Below, one piece after another: positions 53,867 to 63,054 of a stretch of 64,000 nt of DNA. Under the pieces are notes generated by a model. The model ran no database searches and was not told where the DNA came from. It saw nothing but the letters and a program-made list of their open reading frames with translations. Origin of the DNA: Flavobacteriaceae bacterium PS02338 (GTDB taxonomy: Bacteria; Bacteroidota; Bacteroidia; Sphingobacteriales; Sphingobacteriaceae); contig JASCOD010000007.1 in assembly GCA_029959615.1 (NCBI GenBank), positions 186,001 through 250,000 on the forward strand, read 5' to 3'. A program made the position numbers and the translations under genes. Within the stretch, counting starts at the first letter, position 1. Every line of letters starts with the position of its first letter.

Positions 53867-54718
53867 ATGAAAAAAATCAATTTCTACTTTGTTTTATCTC
53901 TGCTTGTTTTTTGTTCCTGTTCAAAAAAAGCAGAAAAAATAGGTGATAATGATGTGGATCAAAATCAGGTTATTCCAGATTTCTCTTGGACGGGTAATCA
54001 AATCGCTCCTGCTGAAATTACGTTTACCAATCACACCAAAAATGCTACGTCACACCATTGGGATTTTAGCAATGGAACAACGTCTACATTAGCGCAACCT
54101 AGTAAAGTTACTTTTACGGAGCCGGGAGCGTATACAGTTACATTAAGGGCTACCAACAGTAGTAATAATGTATTCACCTCAAAGGTGGTGCTCATCACCG
54201 AAAATGATAATCCAGTAGCTTCTTTTAGCTATACTTTCAAGAATAAGGTTTCGTATGCTCCAGCTACTGTTCAGTTTCATAACGAGTCGGTTAATGCTAA
54301 AACCTACGAATGGGATATTAATGGTAGAAAAGATTACGTTCAATCTCCGCTAGATTATATATTCTCGTTGCCTGGTACTTATAAAGCTAAGCTCATCGCT
54401 ATTAATGGAACACAAAGGTCAACAGTTTTCGAAAAGGATATCATTGTAGAAAGCAACCCCAATCCGGTGGCTAAGTTTGCAATTGGTATGAGTCCGGGCG
54501 GTTATTTTGTTGGACAGGAGATTTATTGTGTTAACCAGTCTACCAATAGTGAAAGTTACTTATGGAATTTTGGAGTTAATAGCCCTGCAGAAGCTACGTC
54601 GGAGCATGCGATTGCCAAATTTGACAAGCCAGGAGTACACACCATTACGCTAACAGCAAAGAAAAATTCTCTTTCTTCATCTAGAAGCATAAACATAATG
54701 GTGAAGGCATTGCCATAA
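53867..54718 (+). CDS. PKD-repeat lipoprotein
   Basis: 283 residues, lipoprotein signal (FVLSLLVFCSCSKKAEK). Three PKD-like domains: about 38-105 (TNHTKNATSHHWDFSNGTT), about 108-195 (NESVNAKTYEWDINGRKD) and about 197-283 (NQSTNSESYLWNFGVN). PKD domains are extracellular beta-sandwiches used in adhesion or polysaccharide contact. The outer-membrane barrel gene starts 50 bases downstream, so the two may form a surface pair. Confidence 0.85.
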   Translation: MKKINFYFVLSLLVFCSCSKKAEKIGDNDVDQNQVIPDFSWTGNQIAPAEITFTNHTKNATSHHWDFSNGTTSTLAQPSKVTFTEPGAYTVTLRATNSSNNVFTSKVVLITENDNPVASFSYTFKNKVSYAPATVQFHNESVNAKTYEWDINGRKDYVQSPLDYIFSLPGTYKAKLIAINGTQRSTVFEKDIIVESNPNPVAKFAIGMSPGGYFVGQEIYCVNQSTNSESYLWNFGVNSPAEATSEHAIAKFDKPGVHTITLTAKKNSLSSSRSINIMVKALP

Positions 54719-54768
54719 TAACTTTGACTTATTTGAATATCTCTTTTCAGACCAAAGTAATTCTTGAA

Positions 54769-57222
54769 ATGCCTTTTCCTATTCCACTTTTTAAAAATAA
54801 AGATTCCCTTTATTCTATTGTTCGTCACCTGCTTTTACTGATTTGCTTAGTCTTTAATTGTTCGGTAGTGCAAGCTCAGCATTCAAATGCTGTCTATACG
54901 CTACAGGGCATAATTTCTGGCGGATCAGATAAATTACTTGGTGCTTCGTTTCAATTGATTTCATTGACAAATAGTTCTGCTACTAAGAATGCCATGAGTG
55001 CTACTGATGGTAAGTTCTCATTCACAGCGCTAAAAAGCGGTCGATATGTTTTAAAGGCGGGCTACATGGGTTTTAAGCCCTATACTTCAGATACTTTAAA
55101 CATAACTGGTAATCTTGTTCTTCCAGAAATTAAACTAGTTCAGTTATATGAGCGGTTAAAAGAAGTTAATGTTGTGGCAGAGCTACCCGCTATAGCACAA
55201 CAGTTAGATAAGGTAGTGGTAGATGTGAGTAGAAATGTAACCGCAAATGGTAGTTCTGCACTTGATGTATTAGAGAAATCGCCAGGAGTATCTGTTGATC
55301 AAAATGGCAATATGATGATGAGAGGGAAGCCTGGCCCAATTGTGATGATTAATGGCAAGCAGGTTCAGGTATCAGGTACCGACCTGACCGAAATGTTGAG
55401 AGGCATAGCCGCTAACAATATCCAAAAGATAGAGCTCATTAATAATCCTTCGGCCAAATATGATGCCGCAGGTAATGCAGGCGTTATCGATATCAAGCTT
55501 AAAAAGGCAAAGGATATGGGGGTAAATGGCAATGTCTCTTTTAATGGGGGTAGCGGAGAATTGGTAAAGAGTAATAATGGAGGTAATTTGACTTATCGTG
55601 GAGGTGATTTTTCGTTAACGGCAAATTACAACTATGCTTATCGTGGTGATTTCGTGGATCTAGAGATAAATCGTGATTTCGCTATTCAACAAGCTGGGGT
55701 GGCCAGCTTTTGGCAAAATTCACATCAAGATATCACCTTTGGCTCTCATACGCCTCGATTAAGCATGGAGTACGTGTTGGGAAAGGGTACGACGCTTGGA
55801 ACGGATCTTTTTGGTACGTTTACTAGGATCAATAGAGGGATAGATAATGTGACTTCGCTGTACGATAGTGAGCGTAGTGGAATGGGGTCTAGAACGATGC
55901 TTAGTAGTACACTAAATGATCGTAAGAATTTTGGAGTTAACTTTAATCTAAGGCAGAAGCTTGATACCGTGGGTACGCTATTAGGTTTGGATGTGGATTT
56001 GGCTAAATTCAATTTGGATGACACACAGTCCTATGATTTCCGATATTTAAATTCAAATCAAACACCATCTCAAGATCCATTATCATTATACAATGATGCT
56101 ATTGGACGGTTAAATATTCGCTCTGCTGCACTTAACTTAGAGAAACCTCTGTTTGGAGGTAAAATGGATCTAGGTGTTAAGTTGAGCCACATTCGTTCGG
56201 ATACCGATATGGATTTTTTTAATAGAATTGAAGATCGGTATATGTTCAACGATGAACTGAGCGGCAGGTTTATTTATAGAGAACAAATACAGGCCGCTTT
56301 CGTCAATTATAATCGTAAGCTAGGTAAGTTAAACTATCAGTTAGGGTTAAGGGTCGAAAATACATTGGGTGAAGGTAAAGGTACTACCAATTTTAATAGA
56401 GAATACTTCAAGTTATTCCCTAGTGGTGCCATTAGCTACCAACTTAACGAGGTGCATGGACTAGGTTTCAATTTTAGTAGAAGAATAGGAAGACCAACTT
56501 ATTCGCAGCTCAATCCATACTTTTATTTTATTGATCCATCTACTAAGGTGGTAGGCAACCCCGAGCTGCTACCGGCATTAAATTACACCATGGATATTAA
56601 TTACACCTTTAAGGGAAAGTATATTTTTAGTTTGAATTACTTTAATGCTGAAAATCAAATTGTAGAAGCGCAAACCTTAGACAAGAGCAACAATATCATT
56701 ATAGGATTTGCTAATCTTCGCAGTTACCATAGCTACTCAATGGTGGTAACCTTGCCATTTAAATTTACCAAATGGTTCAATTCGACCAATAACTTTAGTG
56801 GTTTTTATGGGCAGTATAAGGGAGTAATTGCTAGCGAGGAAATATCAGAAGCAACGCCATTTTTAACCATTAACAGTAATAATAGTTTCTCTTTTGGAAA
56901 ATGGTCTGCACAATTGATTGGTAACTATAACGGTAGGCAGTATGTAGGGAATATAGATGTCAAGGCTAACATGTCATTATCATTTGCTGTACAACGTAGT
57001 TTAATGAATAAGAAGGCAACCTTGGGGTTAAACTTCAATGATATATTCTATACCAACTATATCAGATGGAAAAATTCGTTACAAAGTTTTTCTAGTAGGG
57101 CAGTGTGGCGTAGAGATAGTAGAGCGGTGTTACTAAACTTTACCTATAAGTTTGGAGGTAACGGACAGGCGGTTAAACGCAAGGTGGGTAGTGCAGAGGA
57201 AGAAAAGGGAAGGGCTAATTAG
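54769..57222 (+). CDS. TonB-dependent receptor-like outer-membrane beta-barrel protein
   Basis: Start at 54769 (ATG), which keeps the signal region (HLLLLICLVFNCSVVQAQ) near the N-terminus; an earlier TTG is less likely. 817 residues: carboxypeptidase-D-like domain about 45-125, plug about 145-250 (LDKVVVDVSRNVTANGSSAL; LEKSPGVSVDQNGNMMMRGK), OMP_b-brl_3-type barrel (FNFSRRIGRPTYSQLNPYFY). No STN domain and no sigma/FecR genes, in contrast with the related receptor at 45372. Ligand unknown. It is probably co-transcribed with the PKD lipoprotein gene. Confidence 0.88.
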   Translation: MPFPIPLFKNKDSLYSIVRHLLLLICLVFNCSVVQAQHSNAVYTLQGIISGGSDKLLGASFQLISLTNSSATKNAMSATDGKFSFTALKSGRYVLKAGYMGFKPYTSDTLNITGNLVLPEIKLVQLYERLKEVNVVAELPAIAQQLDKVVVDVSRNVTANGSSALDVLEKSPGVSVDQNGNMMMRGKPGPIVMINGKQVQVSGTDLTEMLRGIAANNIQKIELINNPSAKYDAAGNAGVIDIKLKKAKDMGVNGNVSFNGGSGELVKSNNGGNLTYRGGDFSLTANYNYAYRGDFVDLEINRDFAIQQAGVASFWQNSHQDITFGSHTPRLSMEYVLGKGTTLGTDLFGTFTRINRGIDNVTSLYDSERSGMGSRTMLSSTLNDRKNFGVNFNLRQKLDTVGTLLGLDVDLAKFNLDDTQSYDFRYLNSNQTPSQDPLSLYNDAIGRLNIRSAALNLEKPLFGGKMDLGVKLSHIRSDTDMDFFNRIEDRYMFNDELSGRFIYREQIQAAFVNYNRKLGKLNYQLGLRVENTLGEGKGTTNFNREYFKLFPSGAISYQLNEVHGLGFNFSRRIGRPTYSQLNPYFYFIDPSTKVVGNPELLPALNYTMDINYTFKGKYIFSLNYFNAENQIVEAQTLDKSNNIIIGFANLRSYHSYSMVVTLPFKFTKWFNSTNNFSGFYGQYKGVIASEEISEATPFLTINSNNSFSFGKWSAQLIGNYNGRQYVGNIDVKANMSLSFAVQRSLMNKKATLGLNFNDIFYTNYIRWKNSLQSFSSRAVWRRDSRAVLLNFTYKFGGNGQAVKRKVGSAEEEKGRAN

Positions 57223-57242
57223 TCCTCCCTTTCTATTTTTTT
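57204..57242. terminator. terminator shared by convergent genes
   Basis: AAAGGGAAGG and CCTCCCTTT pair with one bulge, spanning the plus-strand stop codon, and are followed by CTATTTTTTT. Only 10 bases separate the convergent stops of the barrel and AraC genes, so the signal may serve the plus-strand transcript mainly. Confidence 0.5.
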
Positions 57243-58072
57243 GATAAAAATTGCTTTCTGAATTTCAGTGGTGTTGTATTGAAAGTGGCCTTAAATAACC
57301 TTATAAAAGCACTTGCAGACTCAAAGCCTACCATAATAACTGTTTCATTAATAGAATGGTTATTGCTTTCTAGATAAATTTTTGCCCTATTTAATCTTAC
57401 TAGAGTTAGGTACTGATAGGGAGACAATCCATAAGCTTGCTTAAAGGTGCGCAGTAAATGGTTTACAGAAAGACAGCTATAAGCAGCCAGCTCGTCAATC
57501 GAAATTTTTTTGTTGTAGTTGTGCAGGATATACTCCTTCGCCAATTTTAATCTTTCGAAGATCTCTTTCTTCGTATTAGCCTTTGCGAAAGAAAGCTTTT
57601 CTTGTTTGCTTACAAATTCTTGCTGGTATAAACTGTTGCAATTAATCAATACGTGTTCTAAATAATGATTAATTAACGCATCTTCACAGTCTTTACTAGA
57701 TAAGCTGCGTATGAAATTTTTGATATTAAAACGCATATCACCTTTAAATGGAAATATTCCCTGTGATGGCATTTCAATGGAAGAAGTACTATTATCTCTT
57801 AAATGATGAATAAAATCAGTACTTAGACAGATACTAAGGATTTGAGTTTGTGTAGTAAAAGAAACCATTTCGCTACTGTAGACTGTTTTAGGTTCAAAAA
57901 CTAGAAATGAATCAGGATAAAGTATAATCTCTTTATCATACCATTTGTAAAGTTGTTTTCCATTTAATACAACCTTAAAAGTGTAGCCAAGTGAGATTTC
58001 ATTAGAGTTTTGAATACTAGCCTTACCTATACTAACATCATTGCCATTAGGTAAAATTCTCTTGAGGATCAT
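57233..58072 (-). CDS. AraC family transcriptional regulator
   Basis: 279 residues. The C-terminal ~100 residues hold the two HTH motifs of the AraC/XylS family (ISIDELAAYSCLSVNHLLRT; VIMVGFESASAFIRLFKATF). The N-terminal part (about 1-165) is a beta-rich sensing domain of the cupin-like sort (IILYPDSFLVFEPKT). Its start overlaps the stop of the upstream 120-residue gene by 4 bases (ATGA), so the two are translationally coupled. Target genes unknown. Confidence 0.92.
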   Translation of the reverse strand: MILKRILPNGNDVSIGKASIQNSNEISLGYTFKVVLNGKQLYKWYDKEIILYPDSFLVFEPKTVYSSEMVSFTTQTQILSICLSTDFIHHLRDNSTSSIEMPSQGIFPFKGDMRFNIKNFIRSLSSKDCEDALINHYLEHVLINCNSLYQQEFVSKQEKLSFAKANTKKEIFERLKLAKEYILHNYNKKISIDELAAYSCLSVNHLLRTFKQAYGLSPYQYLTLVRLNRAKIYLESNNHSINETVIMVGFESASAFIRLFKATFNTTPLKFRKQFLSKK

Positions 58073-58431
58073 ATCCTATTCTCCATGGCATAACTTCTAT
58101 TTTCGCGAACTACGTAGATATAGTTTTTGCCATCCGAAAATGTGGCTTCTAAACCATTTTCTGTATATGTGATAGGAGCTACAGCCTTAATCCCATAGTT
58201 CTTTAGTATAAAATCTAATAAAATACAATCATCACAAGTTATCTCTACATAGTTATATGGTAAGGGTAGCTGTATGATGGCATTGTTAACTAATTGTTCG
58301 CCTGCTGCACTCGTTAGCGCCTTGCCATTTTGACGGATGATCTTTGTGCTGACAATTTCGCTTACAACTTCCTCCTTAGATAAGAGGTTAATCGTGAAAT
58401 TCTCATTCTGCTGTTTAGGGTGGTTATACAT
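58069..58431 (-). CDS. hypothetical protein coupled to AraC regulator
   Basis: 120 residues, no signal peptide or membrane segment, so cytoplasmic. No domain recognised. It contains a two-Cys motif in EITCDDCILLDF and a beta-hairpin-like C-terminus (GLEATFSDGKNYIYVVREN). The 4-base overlap with the AraC gene suggests joint function, perhaps a ligand-sensing or modulating partner. This is inference from position only. Confidence 0.6.
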   Translation of the reverse strand: MYNHPKQQNENFTINLLSKEEVVSEIVSTKIIRQNGKALTSAAGEQLVNNAIIQLPLPYNYVEITCDDCILLDFILKNYGIKAVAPITYTENGLEATFSDGKNYIYVVRENRSYAMENRI

Positions 58432-58656
58432 GTCATTCGGTGTTAGTGTTTAACTCCAAAAATGTAATACACTAAACTAGGTACAAAGACACGGCGATAT
58501 TTGCTTAATGATGAGGTTGTTATTACATGTTTATGTAGCCCAATGCACTTGGTCGCCGAAAAAAAGCTTTATGAAAGCTTTAGTGTTCGCTCGTCTACAT
58601 AAGTTAGCAATCATTTAAAGTTTTTAGACTTATGGCAATGATTTTCTCTTTAACGA
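58432..58656. other. 225-bp gap between minus-strand genes
   Basis: Contains the terminator of the LytTR operon (58556-58581) and, on its left, the upstream region of the 120-residue gene, including a loose inverted pair TTAGTGT/ACACTAA at about 58441-58478. No coding frame is seen. Confidence 0.5.
58556..58581 (-). terminator. intrinsic terminator of the LytS/LytTR operon
   Basis: Read on the minus strand: AAAGCTTT-CAT-AAAGCTTT, an 8-bp stem with a 3-base loop, then a run of T. It lies 76 bases after the response-regulator stop. Confidence 0.75.
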
Positions 58657-59382
58657 TTAACTAGAAATGCTATGAAATATTTTACTGCATTCATATTTGT
58701 AGTTTCTGCCGATAGGCAATTCTTTTCCCAGAATTTCTATAGAGAAAGATTTGTAGCTTTCAATTTTGTCTAATGATGCGATGAATGATCTATGGATTCT
58801 TAGGAATTTGTCTTCTGGTAAAAGCTCTTCTACAATGCTTATTTTTTGCTTGCTAATCAATGTTTTCTCTTTAAGTACCACTTTGATGTAGTCTTTTAAG
58901 CTTTCTACCCAGTAAATATCATTCACATTTACTTTTACCATTTTTCTATCAGATCGGAGGTAAAGAAACACGTCGCTTTTTTGCTCTGTAGGCACTTGTG
59001 AAACACCCACCTGTTGGAAATTGGGTAGGTAAAGCGCAAAAATTTTATCCATTGCTCTCAAAAAACGGTCAAAAGAAATTGGCTTCAATAGGTAATCTAC
59101 AGCATTGAGATCAAAACCATCAATTGCAAAATCCTGATAGGCGGTAGTAAATATAATCTTGGGTGGATTTTTTAAACTACGTACTAATTCGGTTCCCAAC
59201 AGTCCGGGCATTTTTACGTCTAGGAACATCAAGTCAATTTTTTGTCTTTGCAAAATCTGAAAAGCCTCCAGTGCATTTTTACATTTGGCTACGATGTCTA
59301 TCTCTGAAAAATTCAGACTATATTTCTCAACGATATCCATCGCATGCGGTTCGTCATCAACGATCAATGTTTTGATTTTCAT
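58657..59382 (-). CDS. LytTR-type response regulator
   Basis: 241 residues. Receiver domain 1-120 with phospho-acceptor D55 in DLMFLDVKMPG, preceded by IVDDEP and followed by the conserved Thr (IIFTTAYQ) and Lys (YLLKPISF). LytTR DNA-binding domain about 140-238 (VNVNDIYWVESLKDYIKVVL; FLRIHRSFIASLDKIES). Cognate of the kinase encoded immediately upstream; the kinase stop and this start share one base. Confidence 0.95.
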   Translation of the reverse strand: MKIKTLIVDDEPHAMDIVEKYSLNFSEIDIVAKCKNALEAFQILQRQKIDLMFLDVKMPGLLGTELVRSLKNPPKIIFTTAYQDFAIDGFDLNAVDYLLKPISFDRFLRAMDKIFALYLPNFQQVGVSQVPTEQKSDVFLYLRSDRKMVKVNVNDIYWVESLKDYIKVVLKEKTLISKQKISIVEELLPEDKFLRIHRSFIASLDKIESYKSFSIEILGKELPIGRNYKYECSKIFHSISS

Positions 59383-60551
59383 TATGGTGTATTCAGTGCT
59401 TGCATTGGTGTATCTTGCTTCGGTTCAATTCTAGAATCTTCTATGCTACTTGAAGCTATTTTTTCCTGGTTCTTACTTAAATCCAATTCTAAAATGGCGA
59501 CAAAAATATCATCATCAGCATAGGTATTAAAGGTATAGGCGTTAGGATAGAGTAAGCGCAATCTTCTATGTACGTTGATCAAACCTATTTTTTCACGTTC
59601 ATCCTCAGTATGTTCCAGAAGTTCAACAGGAAAACCATTAGATACTTTCAGTTTCAGATTGTTACCATTAATTTCTACCTGAATATTTATCCAAGCGTCT
59701 TTGATCATTTCGCTTGCTCCATGCTTAAAAGCATTTTCTACCAATGGCAGCATCAAAAGTGGGGCTATAGTCTGCTCTTTGATCCATCCGTTAATGCTTA
59801 CCGTTAAATCAAGTTGGTCTTCGTACCGCAGTTTTTCTAAGTTGATATAGTTTTCTAGAATTTCTAAATCGCGTTTTAGATAAACCTTATCGGTATTGCA
59901 TTCATAGAGCATGTATCTAAGAATGTTGGATAAACCTAAGATGGCTGTGGGTGATTTTGGCGAGTTTTCTAGCGAAAGTGCGTACAGATTGTTGAGGGTG
60001 TTAAACAGAAAATGAGGGTGTACTTGTGCTTTAAGAAAATTAAGCTCTGCCTGCAATGCGGATTGCTTTTTAAAGTGCCACATTCTAAAAAAACGGATGG
60101 CCAGGCAAATCCAGATGATGAAATTAGTCTGTTCGAAAGCAGTTACTAAAAAAATAGGATTAAGATATTGTTCCTTTATGGTACCCCTTAGTTTTTTCCA
60201 TTGGAACTCGGGATTTTGCTCCAGCATTACCCTGTTAAAATAGGGGTCTGCCCAGAAAATTTCAATAGTTCTGAATGCTAGCGTACAAACTATAGCTAGT
60301 GTTAAGAGCGAGGCTGCCAGCTTCAAGTGGCTGTTCTCGTCAATGTATTTGGGGATCAACCAATAGGCTGCGGTGTAGAAATATGTCACATGCACAGGTA
60401 TGAACATCAGGATTATAAAAAATGAAGTAAAAGTACCAGGTGCACCTACTCCATAGATGAAGCTAAGGAACAGTATTACACTTACCCAAAGTCCGATATG
60501 TGATAAGATGTTCTTATTGAGTAGTTTGTGTTTGCTAAAACGCATACGCAA
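59382..60551 (-). CDS. LytS-type sensor histidine kinase
   Basis: 389 residues. Four membrane segments in the first ~160 residues (IGLWVSVILFLSFIYGVG; FFIILMFIPVHVTYFYTAA; LLTLAIVCTLAF; and a fourth near 145-160). His_kinase domain from about 165 with H180 in QVHPHFLFNTLNNLY, then a HATPase domain (MLPLVENAFKHGA; IGLINVHRRLRLLYP). No extracytoplasmic sensor domain, so the signal is probably sensed at or in the membrane. Translation is coupled to the response regulator. Confidence 0.93.
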   Translation of the reverse strand: MRMRFSKHKLLNKNILSHIGLWVSVILFLSFIYGVGAPGTFTSFFIILMFIPVHVTYFYTAAYWLIPKYIDENSHLKLAASLLTLAIVCTLAFRTIEIFWADPYFNRVMLEQNPEFQWKKLRGTIKEQYLNPIFLVTAFEQTNFIIWICLAIRFFRMWHFKKQSALQAELNFLKAQVHPHFLFNTLNNLYALSLENSPKSPTAILGLSNILRYMLYECNTDKVYLKRDLEILENYINLEKLRYEDQLDLTVSINGWIKEQTIAPLLMLPLVENAFKHGASEMIKDAWINIQVEINGNNLKLKVSNGFPVELLEHTEDEREKIGLINVHRRLRLLYPNAYTFNTYADDDIFVAILELDLSKNQEKIASSSIEDSRIEPKQDTPMQALNTP

Positions 60552-60678
60552 ATATAGCTGAAGTAAGAATGAAAATGAGAAACGTAGATCAATCGCAGTA
60601 TTTCGTCGACATATAGCATGGCCAAGTAAATGCGATCGAAATAACTTAAAGTCAACAAGAATTTGTGTTTTGCAATAA

Positions 60679-61506
60679 TTAGTACTGCATTACATCTGCG
60701 GCTAACAACCACTGTTTGTTTGATCTTGTCCAAATTTCAATAAAATAACCGCAAAATTTTCTAGAATCTAGGGATGTTTTGTTGTCGGCTAAATTACCAA
60801 TACGGTAATAGATTTGTTTAGCTTCGTCAAACCCATCAACTTGTTGCAATTTTAAAAATGTTTTTGATGGTTCTTTATCGTGTTTCCCATAAAGTATTTC
60901 TGTTCGGTTAGGGCGTAATAAGATAGCGTTATTTGCTATTTTAGCTTGATATGTCTCATCTAATGGTGGTAGTTGTATTTCTTCCTCTATAGGTTTGGAT
61001 ATTAATTTATACTCGTTTGTTTGATGCTTGTCCAAGTCATAATCTTTATCAAATGTTTGGCTGTTTATAAAAACACCTCCATCAAATAGAATCTTCAGCT
61101 CACCTTTTTGATCCTTCTGCCAAATCGAGAAAGTATTTCCAGCAGCTATTGGTTTTTGGTTACGCTTCGCATGGTAGTAGTAAGGACCAGAAGCGAAACC
61201 AAAGTCTTCAGCAGTATTAGTGAAAACATGTGTGGGTTTCCAAGTTAATAAATCAAGGGTGTCAGTGGTTGCCTTTGCATATAGTTCATGGCCATTTACT
61301 AACCTGTTCTCGGCGATCAAATATCCCTTTGGATGAAGATAAGCAATAAAAGCTTCTTTAATTCCCTTTGATTTTGCTAAAGAAGCAAATTGAAACTCAG
61401 CTTTAGCAATTGATGAAGTAGCTTGAGCAAAGCTTTTTGGCATGAAAGCACAGGTAATTAGCTGCATTATAAGTAGGCCATACGTTACGATTGATGTTTT
61501 ATTCAT
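60679..61506 (-). CDS. hypothetical secreted protein, NTF2-like/DUF4440-type
   Basis: 275 residues with signal peptide 1-28 (GLLIMQLITCAFMPKSFAQ). Begins AEFQFASLAKSKGIKEAFIA, the start of many SnoaL/DUF4440-like folds, and ends FCGYFIEIWTRSNKQWLLAA, the usual last strands of the same fold. The length suggests two NTF2-like units in tandem. Catalytic residues cannot be named. It precedes the kinase gene by 127 bases on the same strand; a link with the two-component pair is possible but not shown. Confidence 0.6.
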   Translation of the reverse strand: MNKTSIVTYGLLIMQLITCAFMPKSFAQATSSIAKAEFQFASLAKSKGIKEAFIAYLHPKGYLIAENRLVNGHELYAKATTDTLDLLTWKPTHVFTNTAEDFGFASGPYYYHAKRNQKPIAAGNTFSIWQKDQKGELKILFDGGVFINSQTFDKDYDLDKHQTNEYKLISKPIEEEIQLPPLDETYQAKIANNAILLRPNRTEILYGKHDKEPSKTFLKLQQVDGFDEAKQIYYRIGNLADNKTSLDSRKFCGYFIEIWTRSNKQWLLAADVMQY

Positions 61507-61761
61507 AATAAGTTAGTTTTTAGTTATTTCTAATTTATTAGCTTTTATTCGTTAATAAAAGAAAATCAGCTAGATAGCTTGTTTTTGATGATGAAATATA
61601 GAAATGAAATGCAATTATGGAATGTCATAGACTAAATCCTTTGGTCGACTTTATGAGGTCGTAGAGCAATACTTATGTACATCAGTCGATGGTATTTTGA
61701 AACTTTTTTTTTCTGGAAGAAATTGCAACGATAAAAATGAAACAAAATCTTATTAAAAATC

Positions 61762-62739
61762 ATGAAATATTTAAAAATTCTAGGACTAATTATACTTGTA
61801 GTGGCAACTCTTGGTTTACTATCAGGTGTTTACATTAATGCCACTTTCCCTAAAGCAGATCCAGCGCCAGCGCTCAGCATTGTTGGCAATGAGCAATCAG
61901 TAGAGCGAGGCAGATACCTAGCTAATCATGTTGCCGCTTGTATGGATTGTCATAGCAAACGTGATTGGACATTTTTTAGCGGACCAATTGTTGCCGGTAG
62001 TGAAGGAAGTGGTGGTGAAATATTTAATCGCGAAATGGGATTTCCAGGTGAGATTTTTTCACCAAACCTAACGCCTCATCATATTGGAGATTGGACCGAC
62101 GGCGAGCTTTACCGTGCTATCACTACAGGCGTAGCTAAAGATGGACACGCCTTGTTTCCTGTAATGGCTTATCATCGTTTTGGAACAATGCCAAAGCAAG
62201 ATATTTATGATATTATCAGTTACCTAAGAACATTAAAACCCATCAAAAATGATTTACCAGCGCCAGTTTTGGACTTTCCAGTAAGTCTATTGAATAAATT
62301 AGGGCCAAAACCTGCGGTGCATGAGGTTAGGCCAGACAGTAACAACAAGGTATTATATGGTGCTTATTTGGTAAATGCCGCAGGTTGTGTAGATTGCCAT
62401 AGCAAGGTTGATAAGGGAGCCGTTGTAAAAGGCACAGAATTTGGCGGCGGTATGGAGTTTGAACAACCAGCGGGAATAATGAGAGCGCCAAATATTACGA
62501 TGCACAAAACAAGTGGCATTGGTAATTGGACAAAAGAGCTGTTTGTTGAAAGATTTAAAGCTTACAGCAGAGGAAAAGAGGTTTTGCCAAAAGTAGGGAA
62601 GAATGATTTAGCTACACCAATGCCATGGACAATGTACGCAGGTATGAAAGAGAGCGATTTGGAAGCTATTTACTTATTTCTTGCGAGTTTAAATCATCAG
62701 GATAACCAAGTAGTTACTAGAGAGTTTAATAAGCCTTAA
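61762..62739 (+). CDS. di-haem cytochrome c, membrane-anchored
   Basis: 325 residues. N-terminal membrane anchor or uncleaved signal (LKILGLIILVVATLGLLSGV). Two c-type haem motifs: C60-M-D-C63-H64 and C209-V-D-C212-H213. Likely axial Met residues occur in FPVMAYHRF and TPMPWTMYAG. The layout resembles the cytochrome subunits of periplasmic dehydrogenases, passing electrons towards the respiratory chain. No dehydrogenase gene is adjacent, so the partner is unknown. Confidence 0.9.
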   Translation: MKYLKILGLIILVVATLGLLSGVYINATFPKADPAPALSIVGNEQSVERGRYLANHVAACMDCHSKRDWTFFSGPIVAGSEGSGGEIFNREMGFPGEIFSPNLTPHHIGDWTDGELYRAITTGVAKDGHALFPVMAYHRFGTMPKQDIYDIISYLRTLKPIKNDLPAPVLDFPVSLLNKLGPKPAVHEVRPDSNNKVLYGAYLVNAAGCVDCHSKVDKGAVVKGTEFGGGMEFEQPAGIMRAPNITMHKTSGIGNWTKELFVERFKAYSRGKEVLPKVGKNDLATPMPWTMYAGMKESDLEAIYLFLASLNHQDNQVVTREFNKP

Positions 62740-63054
62740 AGTTTAAAAATAAGCTTGCGATAGTCTTAGTGGTTTTGCTTAGGTCTTCAGCAATGGAAAA
62801 TGGTGGAAGACTTATTATTGCGATGCTGCGGTGTTGGATACTATTTAAAGGTACTTCATTCTTCGATTTTAACAGATTTGAAATAAACAAGAGCTATTCA
62901 AATATTGAGCAGCTCTAGACAGCGATATTTTGGAGTTTAATACTATTAATAGTTTATGAACGGTCAAATTTGGATGGTAGAAAATACTGTTGTCACTATA
63001 AAGATTGGCGCTTTCTCCTTTGCGCCAATCTTTTAAAAAACCATTAAACTACAA
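62740..63054. other. 315-bp gap between convergent genes with a hairpin
   Basis: No coding frame is seen. The right end holds an 11-bp perfect stem at 63001-63032. Confidence 0.55.
63001..63032. terminator. hairpin between convergent genes
   Basis: AAGATTGGCGC and GCGCCAATCTT form an 11-bp perfect stem with a 10-base loop, followed by short T runs on both strands. Being 22 bases after the minus-strand stop it probably terminates that gene. Confidence 0.65.
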
